Positions 1 to 6,913 of a DNA stretch of 11,164 nucleotides are shown piece by piece. The stretch covers positions 1 through 11,164 of the forward strand of contig JASLZV010000028.1 in NCBI GenBank assembly GCA_030754715.1. Direction: 5' to 3'. The DNA comes from Phycisphaerae bacterium (lineage in GTDB: Bacteria > Planctomycetota > Phycisphaerae > SM23-33). Under the pieces are notes generated by a model. It made no database searches. It worked only from the letters and a program-made list of their open reading frames with translations, and was not told where the DNA came from. Position 1 is the first letter of the stretch. Each line of letters begins with the position of its first letter. The position numbers were made by a program, and so were the translations under genes.

Positions 1-2
1 AT

Positions 3-1952
3 CCTGACGCCATGCTGTTCTGGGCATATCAGGCCGAGCAGGACCAGGCCGACGGGCAGGACGCCGCAGCCGAGAAGTCCTATCAACACCTCATCGACAC
101 GTGGGGCGGTTTTTACAGCCTCGGTCTGAGGATACCCACCAGGCTCAACCACCTTTACGCCAATGGCAGATACGAGGATTGGTTCAAGTTGGCCCGGTGG
201 TTTCTGGAGAAATATCCCGAAAACGGTTGGCGGAGCTATGCGGCCAATAGTACCGGCATGCACCGATACCCGCACATTGAATGGCGGTACCGGGATAGTG
301 TCTTGGCCAGGTGGGTCGGTCTGGCCGCCAAAGACGCCAGGCGGATCTCCGCGACCCTGAAACTGCTGGAAGAAGACGCCGGGACATATAAATTCAACCC
401 GCGTCGCATGAGGACGAGTCTTGCCCGCCGAATCAGTTTGCTGCTGGCGCTCAAGAAGGTGGACGAGGCCGTGGGGCTGGCCAAGGTGCTGATGGGCAAT
501 GATTACTGGTCGGCCGAGTTGTTCGGGTACGTGCAGGGCCTTGCCAGGCAGGACAAGGCCTTTGAGCCGCTGGTGGCATCGGCGCGGAAGAGGTGGGTGA
601 TTCCTGTTGCCGACCCTGGGAACGCGCCGGCGGCCCTGCTGAAGGCGCTGCGCAGCTTCATGAAGGACGACACGGCCAACGCGAGGCGACGCATGGAGGA
701 AATTGCCGAGGAGATGTACCAGGATTATCGCGACGATGCATCCACCATCGAGGCGATCAAGACGCTGGTAGGTCACTACGTCGCGAAGGTTCTCTACGAT
801 CAGCGGGACAAGTGGGCCCAGCGGATGATCAGCGCCTATCGATATCACCCCGATACACAAAGGGTCCTGGAACAACAGATCGGCGCGAAGCACGGGGAGA
901 GGGAATACGAGGAACTGGCGAGGCTGACGAGGGCGGCCATCGCGCATTTTCCCGGCGCCGGGGCCTACCAAACGTGGTTTGACTATCGCATCGAGTGCTA
1001 CGACGCCATGAAGGACAAGGAAGGGCGCATCAAGTTTGCCAGAGGGCAACTTTCCAAACGGGCCGGGAGCGGCGAATTGGAGGCCATGGCGCTGTTGGGC
1101 ACCTACGAGGAGAAGAACCTGGCCAAACACAAGGAAATGGGGGCGTACTGGGAGCGGCAGGCCAAGAGGTTCTCCGGCCGCCATCAGGAGATATTCTGCC
1201 TCAGGCGGGCCTTCCACGCCTATTACACTTCTGTCCGCTACCGGTATAACCCGCCGGAGATCTGTTTCACCGAAGCTGCCGAGGTTGCTCGGAGGCTGCG
1301 CAAGCAGAAGATTTACCCGGAATTGGCGTGGCAGATGTCCTTTGAGGACATCAACATGATAAGCCAGCAGTGTGTGCTTAAGAACGACGCCACCGACGGC
1401 ATCAAGGCGTTGGGAGCCCTGGAAACCCGCCTGCGGGACAAGGAGCACGACTTCTCTCTGCGCGGTCGGCTGGACACGGCCAATCTCGGATGGGCGCTGG
1501 GCTCGGGGTCGTTGTCGGGCAAGGCCAAGGGGGCGATTCTTCAGTTACAAGCCAGAATGTGCAAGACGAAGGGCGACCACCGCGGCTTTGCCATCATGAT
1601 GGGGATCATGTACGAGAAGGAGGAGAAGTATCTCCCCGCGTTCAAGTACTACACGACGGTGGTGGACTCCGCACCGTGGCCTATTACCCAATATCCCTGG
1701 CACGCCCACGCGATGAATTGTCTCAGGTCGGCCGACGCAGCGTCCACGACCCCGGCCAGGGCCTTCAAGTATATCGCGGGCCAGAAGCATTACCTGCGTC
1801 GAGTGCAGACCGCTCAGGGCCTGGTGCCCCAATTGTTGCTGGCGATGGGGCAATACAAGGGAGGCAAGTACGCCAAGACGTATTTCAGGATGCTCAGACG
1901 CTACTCTGCCAGCAAAGCCAGGGGGCAGATGGAAGCCCTGAGGAAAAAATAA
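3..1952 (+). CDS. Large alpha-helical TPR-like repeat protein, 5'-partial
   Basis: The reading frame is open from the first bases of the window (codons for P-D-A precede the ATG at 12), and the text there already reads like the middle of a helical repeat. The true start therefore probably lies to the left. About 650 residues are visible. They are almost entirely amphipathic helix with TPR-like pairs, for example around residues 45-75 from the ATG (YANGRYEDWFKLARWFLEKYP) and again near 545-565 (EEKYLPAFKYYTTVVDSAP). No enzyme motif or membrane segment is visible. The C-terminus is basic (ALRKK). The DUF4159 gene follows 21 nt after the stop, so the two are likely co-transcribed. Large TPR proteins and DUF4159 proteins often sit together in planctomycete operons that also carry MoxR-type ATPases and vWA proteins; whether that holds here is inference. 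A scaffold or partner-binding role is likely, and the specific function is unknown. Confidence 0.75.
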   Translation, partial: PDAMLFWAYQAEQDQADGQDAAAEKSYQHLIDTWGGFYSLGLRIPTRLNHLYANGRYEDWFKLARWFLEKYPENGWRSYAANSTGMHRYPHIEWRYRDSVLARWVGLAAKDARRISATLKLLEEDAGTYKFNPRRMRTSLARRISLLLALKKVDEAVGLAKVLMGNDYWSAELFGYVQGLARQDKAFEPLVASARKRWVIPVADPGNAPAALLKALRSFMKDDTANARRRMEEIAEEMYQDYRDDASTIEAIKTLVGHYVAKVLYDQRDKWAQRMISAYRYHPDTQRVLEQQIGAKHGEREYEELARLTRAAIAHFPGAGAYQTWFDYRIECYDAMKDKEGRIKFARGQLSKRAGSGELEAMALLGTYEEKNLAKHKEMGAYWERQAKRFSGRHQEIFCLRRAFHAYYTSVRYRYNPPEICFTEAAEVARRLRKQKIYPELAWQMSFEDINMISQQCVLKNDATDGIKALGALETRLRDKEHDFSLRGRLDTANLGWALGSGSLSGKAKGAILQLQARMCKTKGDHRGFAIMMGIMYEKEEKYLPAFKYYTTVVDSAPWPITQYPWHAHAMNCLRSADAASTTPARAFKYIAGQKHYLRRVQTAQGLVPQLLLAMGQYKGGKYAKTYFRMLRRYSASKARGQMEALRKK

Positions 1953-1961
1953 CCGAACCGT

Positions 1962-1965
1962 GGAG
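1962..1965 (+). promoter_or_regulatory. Ribosome binding site (GGAG) fixing a GTG start
   Basis: GGAG sits 8 nt before the GTG at 1974, inside the 21-nt gap after the upstream gene. It supports GTG as the initiation codon of the DUF4159 protein. The short hydrophobic signal that begins immediately after that codon agrees with this choice. Confidence 0.6.
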
Positions 1966-1973
1966 CGACTAAA

Positions 1974-4226
1974 GTGACCGAAAGAATCATTGCGGTTTTG
2001 CTGGTAGCGTGCGCGTGTCTCACCCCGGCTGCCGGCGCGGCCCGCGAGACGGCTGACGAGGACATTGATCAGGCTACCGGGGCCCTCAGGCGGTATATCT
2101 GGGGGCAACAGAAGGAGGAGGGGCACTGGGTTATTCCTCCTTACACCAGTCGGGGGGGCAAGCCCGGCGGATTTCCAACGGCTTTGGCGACCTTAGCCCT
2201 GCTGGAGGCGGGAGAGAAATTCGCGAACAATTCGCCGATGGAAAAGGCCCTGGCGGCCCTGACGAAGATCAAGACCGACAACGTGGAGGTGCGGTCGGTG
2301 CGCGTGATGGCGCTGAGCCGGGTGGTGGGCACGGCCAAGAAGTCGCCATACCGCAAGCAACTTATTGAAGACGTCAGATGGCTGGCGCGGGGTGGCGGGT
2401 CGTGGGGCGTAAACGGCCCTGAACAGGTTGGCGACAACTCCTCCAACCAGTACGTCATGATGGCCCTGTGGGAGGCAAAGGCCGGCGGGGTGAGGATTCC
2501 CTCTGGCATCATCAACAAGGCCGAAGGCGTTTGGATCGGCAGGCAAGGCAAGGACGGTGGGTGGTCCTACTCCAATCTGGAAGACCTTGAAATGACATCC
2601 ACCCCGCGGATGACCGCCGCGGGCCTGGCCAGCATGTACATCTGCCGCGACTCTCTGGGCAAAGCCTGCCGCCCGTATCGCCACCAAAAGACGTTGGACA
2701 GTGGGTGGGACTACCTGAACAAGAACTTCAAGAAGAATTTCGTTTCCAACAGTTACACGGCCTTTTGCATACAGCGGGTGGGGATGTCCAGCGGGAAGAA
2801 GTTCATCGGCGGGGTCGATTGGTACGCCATCGCAGCCGCCGAACTTGCCAAACCCAAGCCGTTCGGCAAGGCATACAGCGGATATTATGGGTCGCTGATC
2901 CGCGCGTGCTACGAACTGATCGTGCTGGCCAGGGGGCGTCTGCCTCTGATTTTCAACAAACTCAATTACGGCGGGGCGGAGAGCAACTGGAATTTTCACC
3001 CGCGCGACGTTGCACGGTTCAGTGAGTACATGCGCCGACAACTTGAGCGTCCGATGCGATGGCAGGTGGTCAAGATCAGCGACGACGTTCAGACCTTGCT
3101 GGACGCACCGATAATGCTCGTGACCGGCAACGAGGCGATGGCTCTTACGCCGGAGCAGTGGAATCTCCTGCGCCAATACACGCTTCGGGGCGGTATGCTG
3201 CTGTTTGTGCCGACCCACGGCAGCTCGGTGTTCCTGGAATCGGCACACAAGGCCCTCGCCGACCTGTACCTCCCGCAGCGCAAATCGGTGGGAAAGTACT
3301 ACCAACTTGAAAAACTGCCCGAGAAGCACCCGCTGTATGACGCCTACAAAAAGATCCCAAACGGGCCGAAAAGGCTGCCGATGTCGGGCGTCTCCGACGG
3401 TACGAGGCTCCTGGCGATGATCTGTGAAAAGGACATTACCTGCGCGTGGCACAAATGGGCCAGTGTCTCGGGTAGATTAAATTTTCTGGCGGGCGTGAAT
3501 TTGTTCGTGTACGCCACGGGACGCAACGAAATATCTTCTCGCCTGCGGCCGGTGTTCACCGGAATCGGGTCGGCCAAGGCCAGTTACACGGTGAACGTCG
3601 CCTGGCTGAAGCACGGCGGAAACTGGAGCACCCAGCCCTACGCGCTGAATTACCTCTCCCAGAAACTCACCGTGGATAACCGTGTTGAGCTCAAGATCAG
3701 CGCCGGCTGCCCGATCACCAAGGCGGCGCTGGAGGGTAAGGACCTCCTGTGGATGACCGGGTCAGACGAATTCACACTCAGCAAGGAGGAGTTGTTGGCC
3801 CTAAAGGAATACCTCGATGGCGATGGAACGCTACTGGTGAACGCGGTGGGCGGGGCGGCGGCGTTTGATGGTTCGGCTCAGACGATGCTCCGCCAGTTGT
3901 TCCGGGGACGCGGATACCTTCCAGCCGACTCGCCCTTGCTGACGGGCAAGTGCGGCGAGTTTCGAGGCATTAAGCTCGAGGGCCTCGTCCGCACCGCGGC
4001 GTTTAGAAGGGCCTTTGTCAGAGCGCCTCAACCCATGCGGGGATTCGGTCGCAGGCGTGGCGGACGAATCCAGGCTATCTATCTTCCGTTCGGCGTTCAT
4101 GACACGCTTGACGGGCATACGGCCCATGGTGCCCGCAGTTACATGCCTGTTTCCGCCCGGACGATAGCCGCCAACGTTGTCCTGTATGCGATGACCAGCG
4201 GAAACGGGGGCAAAAAGCCGGAATAG
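1974..4226 (+). CDS. Exported squalene-cyclase-like / tandem DUF4159 protein
   Basis: This 750-residue protein starts at GTG. Residues 1-23 form a short export signal (R4, then IIAVLLVACACL). LVAC at 10-13 resembles a lipobox, but signal peptidase I cleavage near AAGAA (19-23) is equally possible. Residues about 31-320 look like an alpha/alpha-barrel of the prenyltransferase/squalene-oxidase repeat type, with recurring G-x-W and G-G-W-x-Y motifs (GGSWG at 141-145, DGGWSYS at 194-200, DSGWDYL at 242-248). I see no DxDD-type cyclase catalytic motif, so enzymatic cyclase activity is unlikely. Residues about 325-525 fit DUF4159 (FNKLNYGGAESNW at 327-339, FHPRD at 341-345, then a Rossmann-like stretch with MLVTGNEA and GGMLLFVP). 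Residues about 537-740 repeat the same plan (HGGNW at 547-551, LLWMTGSDE, GTLLVNAVGG). DUF4159 belongs to the class I glutamine-amidotransferase-like fold, and I see no nucleophile-elbow cysteine. It is probably a periplasmic binding or scaffolding protein of unknown role, encoded in an operon with the upstream TPR protein. Confidence 0.8.
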   Translation: MTERIIAVLLVACACLTPAAGAARETADEDIDQATGALRRYIWGQQKEEGHWVIPPYTSRGGKPGGFPTALATLALLEAGEKFANNSPMEKALAALTKIKTDNVEVRSVRVMALSRVVGTAKKSPYRKQLIEDVRWLARGGGSWGVNGPEQVGDNSSNQYVMMALWEAKAGGVRIPSGIINKAEGVWIGRQGKDGGWSYSNLEDLEMTSTPRMTAAGLASMYICRDSLGKACRPYRHQKTLDSGWDYLNKNFKKNFVSNSYTAFCIQRVGMSSGKKFIGGVDWYAIAAAELAKPKPFGKAYSGYYGSLIRACYELIVLARGRLPLIFNKLNYGGAESNWNFHPRDVARFSEYMRRQLERPMRWQVVKISDDVQTLLDAPIMLVTGNEAMALTPEQWNLLRQYTLRGGMLLFVPTHGSSVFLESAHKALADLYLPQRKSVGKYYQLEKLPEKHPLYDAYKKIPNGPKRLPMSGVSDGTRLLAMICEKDITCAWHKWASVSGRLNFLAGVNLFVYATGRNEISSRLRPVFTGIGSAKASYTVNVAWLKHGGNWSTQPYALNYLSQKLTVDNRVELKISAGCPITKAALEGKDLLWMTGSDEFTLSKEELLALKEYLDGDGTLLVNAVGGAAAFDGSAQTMLRQLFRGRGYLPADSPLLTGKCGEFRGIKLEGLVRTAAFRRAFVRAPQPMRGFGRRRGGRIQAIYLPFGVHDTLDGHTAHGARSYMPVSARTIAANVVLYAMTSGNGGKKPE

Positions 4227-4268
4227 GTTTCGGCAGTGAAATCGGTCCCGCGTCAGAGAGGCTTGTCT

Positions 4269-5690
4269 TTACTTCGGCAGATCGAAGCCGAAGTAGGTCG
4301 CCGCGTTGTGGTAGCAGGTGTCGGCGACCAAGTTGCCGATCAGTTCCATATCGTCGGGCAGCAGGCCGGCATCCATCTCGCCTCCGAGGATGTTGCAAAG
4401 CAGGCGGCGGAAGTACTCGTGCCGCGTGTACGACAGAAACGACCGCGAGTCAGTTGTCATCCCCACGAACCGGCTGAGCAGTCCCGCGTTTGACATCGCC
4501 TCGATCTGCCGCGTCATGCCGTCGATCTGGTCGAGATACCACCAGGCGGGGCCGAACTGCATCTTCCCGGGCGTCCGGGCGTCCTGGAAGTTACCGATCA
4601 TCGAGGCGATCAACTCGTTGTCGCGTGGATTGAGGTTGTACAGGATGGTCCTGGGCAGTTGCCCGCTCCGGTCGAGGCGGTCCAGCAGACCAGCCAGCGG
4701 GCGGGCGATTTGGCACTCGCCGATGGAGTCGTATCCGGAATCGGGCCCCAACCGCTCGAACATCCGCGTGTTGTTGTTCCGCAGGGCGCCGTAATGAATC
4801 TGCTGCGTCCAGCCGGCCTGATGGTCCATCACGGCCAGTTCATAGAGCATGGCCGACTTGAACTTGACAATCCCCTCGGCGTCCGGCAGGCCGCCGCCGC
4901 GGACCTTGTCGAAGATTTTCCGGATCTCGTCCTGGCGATAGTCGGCTGCGTATACCGTCTCGATGCCGTGATCGCTTAACCGGCAGCCCATGTCGTGGAA
5001 GAATTGATGCCGCCGACGGATTGCGTCAAGGTAGGTGTCAAAGTCGCGGATGTCCACCTCGGCGGCTGCCGTGAGTTTGTCCACCCAGGTATTGAACGCT
5101 TCGGGCGACTCGACGGCCATCCCCGCGCCGGGTCGGAACGTCGGCAGGACCCGGATGTCGAACGATCGGTCCTCGGCGATGGCCCGGTGATGTTCCAGCG
5201 AATCGGCAGGATCGTCGGTGGTGCATGCCAGGACGACGTTCATCCGCTTCATGATCCCGCGTGCGGAGAATCCCGTCTGGGCGAGTTTGGCGTTGCAGTC
5301 CTGCCAAATGCTCTCGGCGGTGGCGGGGTTCAGGAGGCGGTCGGAGATGCCGAACGGTCGGTTCAGTTCCAGATGCACCCAATGATACATGCAGTTGCGC
5401 AGCGTATTTGGAACGGTCTGTGCCCACTTTTGGAATTTTTCCAGGTCCGTCGCCTCGCCAGTAATGTATCGCTCGTCGATCCCGTTGGCCCGCATCAGCC
5501 GCCACTTGTAGTGGTCGCCGCACAGCCAGATTTGCGTGAGATTTTCAAAGCGATGGTCCTCGGCGATCTGGCGAGGCGGCAGGTGGCAGTGATAGTCGAT
5601 AATCGGCAGGTCCCTGGCGTATTGATGGTACAGGGCTGCGGCAGTGTCGCTTTGCAGCAGGAAGTTTTCGGTGATGAATATATCGTTCAT
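4269..5690 (-). CDS. uxaC: Uronate (glucuronate/galacturonate) isomerase UxaC
   Basis: UxaC (EC 5.3.1.12) is a cytoplasmic enzyme that interconverts D-glucuronate with D-fructuronate and D-galacturonate with D-tagaturonate, the first step of hexuronate catabolism. The 473 residues match the family's usual length of about 470. Amidohydrolase-fold landmarks are all present: IDYHCHLPP with the metal-binding HxH pair at H34/H36, the family stretch WLCGDHYKWRLMRANGI at about 55-71, CTTDDP at 156-161, LPTFRPGAG at 182-190, FGPAWWYLD at 379-387, and TTDSRSFLSYTRHEYFRR at 412-429, whose D414 is the expected late-barrel aspartate. The ATG at 5690 gives the usual N-terminus. No clear Shine-Dalgarno sequence precedes it; only CCAGG directly abuts the start. 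It is transcribed divergently from the ROK gene, and a good promoter candidate lies at 5718-5746. The enzyme appears intact. The identity is secure from sequence motifs; substrate preference between the two uronates cannot be read. Confidence 0.95.
   Translation of the reverse strand: MNDIFITENFLLQSDTAAALYHQYARDLPIIDYHCHLPPRQIAEDHRFENLTQIWLCGDHYKWRLMRANGIDERYITGEATDLEKFQKWAQTVPNTLRNCMYHWVHLELNRPFGISDRLLNPATAESIWQDCNAKLAQTGFSARGIMKRMNVVLACTTDDPADSLEHHRAIAEDRSFDIRVLPTFRPGAGMAVESPEAFNTWVDKLTAAAEVDIRDFDTYLDAIRRRHQFFHDMGCRLSDHGIETVYAADYRQDEIRKIFDKVRGGGLPDAEGIVKFKSAMLYELAVMDHQAGWTQQIHYGALRNNNTRMFERLGPDSGYDSIGECQIARPLAGLLDRLDRSGQLPRTILYNLNPRDNELIASMIGNFQDARTPGKMQFGPAWWYLDQIDGMTRQIEAMSNAGLLSRFVGMTTDSRSFLSYTRHEYFRRLLCNILGGEMDAGLLPDDMELIGNLVADTCYHNAATYFGFDLPK
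4270..4295. repeat. 9-bp perfect inverted repeat over the uxaC stop codon
   Basis: Arms TACTTCGGC (4270-4278) and GCCGAAGTA (4287-4295) enclose an 8-nt spacer. The repeat overlaps the last uxaC codons and two bases of its TAA stop, and it lies 43 nt after the end of the convergent DUF4159 gene. It could fold in transcripts from either strand and serve as a shared 3'-end structure. Neither side has a U-tract, so a classical intrinsic terminator is not supported. The 42-nt convergent gap (4227-4268) holds no other structure that I can see. Confidence 0.4.
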
Positions 5691-5717
5691 CCTGGCACGC
5701 GCTTTGGCTTCGAGTGA

Positions 5718-5746
5718 TTTATAATGCCTTGGAACGTTTTAGGCAA
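5718..5746 (-). promoter_or_regulatory. Candidate sigma-70-type promoter for uxaC
   Basis: Read on the - strand, TTGCCT (5741-5746) is followed after exactly 17 bp by TATAAA (5718-5723). The -10 element matches the consensus at five of six positions and the -35 element at four. Transcription would start near 5711, leaving a leader of roughly 20 nt before the uxaC ATG. This is the most AT-rich patch of the divergent gap. It is inferred from sequence only. Confidence 0.5.
5726..5744. promoter_or_regulatory. Candidate operator (imperfect dyad) in the uxaC/ROK divergent gap
   Basis: GCCT (5726-5729) and AGGC (5741-5744) are exact inverted arms 11 bp apart. Inside them a CG-centred half-palindrome, TTGGAA-CG-TT (5729-5738), resembles one good half of a LacI-family operator. 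The dyad covers the spacer and part of the -35 of the uxaC promoter candidate, where a bound repressor would block RNA polymerase. No regulator gene is visible in the window, so the cognate protein is unknown. Confidence 0.3.
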
Positions 5747-5799
5747 TACTTGTCGAGACGGGTGCAACCCGCAGCCGCCGGTGGTGGCTGGTGGGGGCC

Positions 5800-5828
5800 T
5801 TGTCTGGAGGCGCCCCGTCGTCGATACT
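5800..5828 (+). promoter_or_regulatory. Candidate promoter giving a near-leaderless ROK transcript
   Basis: TTGTCT (5800-5805) and GATACT (5823-5828) are separated by 17 bp, and each matches the sigma-70 consensus at four of six positions. Transcription would begin about 5835, only a couple of bases before the GTG at 5837. That start has no Shine-Dalgarno sequence at usable spacing; the nearest GGAGG, at 5806-5810, is 26 nt away. Matches of this strength arise often by chance. Confidence 0.3.
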
Positions 5829-5836
5829 ACCCGGCC

Positions 5837-6775
5837 GTGAGCAAAGCCGATCCCCACAAGCCGATTCTGGGATGGGACCTCGGCGGGACGATGTGTGCAG
5901 CCGTCGTAGCCGAGGGCGGTGGGACTGTCCTGGCCCGGGCCGACTGGCCGAGCCGCGCCGAGCGGGGCCCCGGCGCGATGCTGGAGGATTTTCTTGCCCG
6001 GGCGCACGGATTTTTGGATGCCCACCGCGGCATCGAAGTGCTCGGCGTGGCCGTCGGCGGGCCGATGAACCCCAACACCGCCGAGGTGCTGTCGCCTCCG
6101 CACCTGCCCGGCTGGGACCGTGTGCCGTTGGGTAAGATCCTACGCGAGCGCCTGGGCCTTGAAGTGATCGTCGAACACGATGCAGCCGCCTGCCTGTTGG
6201 CTGAATGGTTGTGGGGGGCTGCACGCCGGTGCTCCGTCGCAATTTACCTGACCATGGGCACCGGCTGTGGGGCCGGGATCATGGCGGACCGGCGGATCCT
6301 CCGCGGCCCGGCGGGTCAGTCGCCGGAGGTCGGTCATATCCGCCTGAGCGACTATGGGCCGGAACTGTTCGGCAAAGTTGGTTCGGTCGAATCGTTTTGC
6401 AGTGGGCAGGGGATCGGCCTGCTGGCGGGGCACATGTTTCCGCGGGAGTTCATCGCCCCCATCACCGCGCGGGAACTCTCTCGCCTGGAGGGCGAAGGTA
6501 ATCAGGCCGCCCGCGCCGTTCTGGCCGAGTCCGCCCGCAGGACCGGGCAACTGTGCGCCCTGCTGGCCGATATTTTCAGCCCGGAGGTGATTATCCTGGG
6601 GTCTCTGGCGCGATACCTCGATGAGTGGTGGACCGAGGCGATTCGGGCGGCGTTTGGCCGCGAGGCCCTGCCGACAAACGCCCAGGACACGCGGATTGTC
6701 CCGGCGGAACTGGGCGAGTTCCTTGGCGACCTTTCGTCCATCGCGCCGTGTGTGTTTCGTCGGCAAAGCCGCTGA
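5837..6775 (+). CDS. ROK-family sugar kinase-like protein lacking the zinc-site cysteines
   Basis: ROK proteins are cytoplasmic sugar kinases, or repressors when they carry an N-terminal helix-turn-helix. This one has no DNA-binding domain, so a kinase is more likely. The frame is open from a GTG at 5714, but the first 41 codons (poly-A/G/W/R text) do not resemble the family. The fold begins right after GTG 5837, giving 312 residues, the family norm. Visible motifs are the phosphate-1 loop DLGGT (14-18), the glycine-rich segment VAVGGP (71-76), the catalytic-base aspartate in EHDAAA (D115), GTGCGAG (141-147) and E-x-G-H (164-167). The usual zinc motif CxCGxxGCxE is degenerate: residues 176-185 keep both glycines and the final glutamate, but all three cysteines are replaced by E, F and S. 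The sugar substrate cannot be read. Next to uxaC, a kinase acting on an uronate-derived or polysaccharide-derived sugar is a reasonable inference. Confidence 0.85.
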   Translation: MSKADPHKPILGWDLGGTMCAAVVAEGGGTVLARADWPSRAERGPGAMLEDFLARAHGFLDAHRGIEVLGVAVGGPMNPNTAEVLSPPHLPGWDRVPLGKILRERLGLEVIVEHDAAACLLAEWLWGAARRCSVAIYLTMGTGCGAGIMADRRILRGPAGQSPEVGHIRLSDYGPELFGKVGSVESFCSGQGIGLLAGHMFPREFIAPITARELSRLEGEGNQAARAVLAESARRTGQLCALLADIFSPEVIILGSLARYLDEWWTEAIRAAFGREALPTNAQDTRIVPAELGEFLGDLSSIAPCVFRRQSR

Positions 6776-6802
6776 AGGGCGGTGGCCGGCGGTGAATCGA
6801 GG

Positions 6803-6831
6803 TTTCCGACTGATTGCGGATGTGGTATTTT
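6803..6831 (+). promoter_or_regulatory. Weak candidate promoter for the MDR-SDR gene pair
   Basis: In the 138-bp gap after the ROK gene, TTTCCG (6803-6808) and TATTTT (6826-6831) are spaced by 17 bp. The -35 match is poor (three of six) and the -10 match moderate (four of six). If used, it would give a leader of about 75 nt containing the dyad at 6848-6866. Read-through from the ROK gene is an equally good explanation for expression of the pair. Confidence 0.2.
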
Positions 6832-6847
6832 TGCGTGAGGACTACTG

Positions 6848-6866
6848 TCGGCTGCACCGCTGCCGA
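6848..6866. repeat. Small interrupted dyad in the leader of the MDR gene
   Basis: TCGGC (6848-6852) and GCCGA (6862-6866) pair. Inside them GC and GC (6854-6855, 6859-6860) also pair around an ACC loop, with one T-T mismatch. It may be an operator or a short RNA hairpin about 48 nt before the start codon. The thermodynamic evidence is modest. Confidence 0.25.
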
Positions 6867-6913
6867 GGCGTTAGGATGGGGGTGGCGAGAACCGGTTTTT
6901 CGGGAGAACGACT

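Noticed and set aside
2193..3452. A 419-codon open frame on the - strand inside the DUF4159 gene
   Set aside because: It is antisense to clear domain motifs, its translation is rich in H, R and V with no recognisable fold, and long antisense frames are expected in high-GC coding DNA.
5693..5709. Sigma-54-like -24/-12 site (TGGCACG, then TTGGC) on the + strand
   Set aside because: The invariant GC of the -12 element reads GG, and the -24 half overlaps the uxaC start region. One mismatch at an essential position makes a chance match more likely, and no enhancer-binding protein gene is visible.
4995..5717. A 240-codon + strand frame across uxaC
   Set aside because: It is antisense to the conserved UxaC motifs and its translation has no domain features.
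5714..5836. N-terminal extension of the ROK protein from GTG 5714
   Set aside because: The added 41 residues do not resemble a ROK N-terminus or a helix-turn-helix, and the start codon sits inside the promoter-like AT-rich patch.
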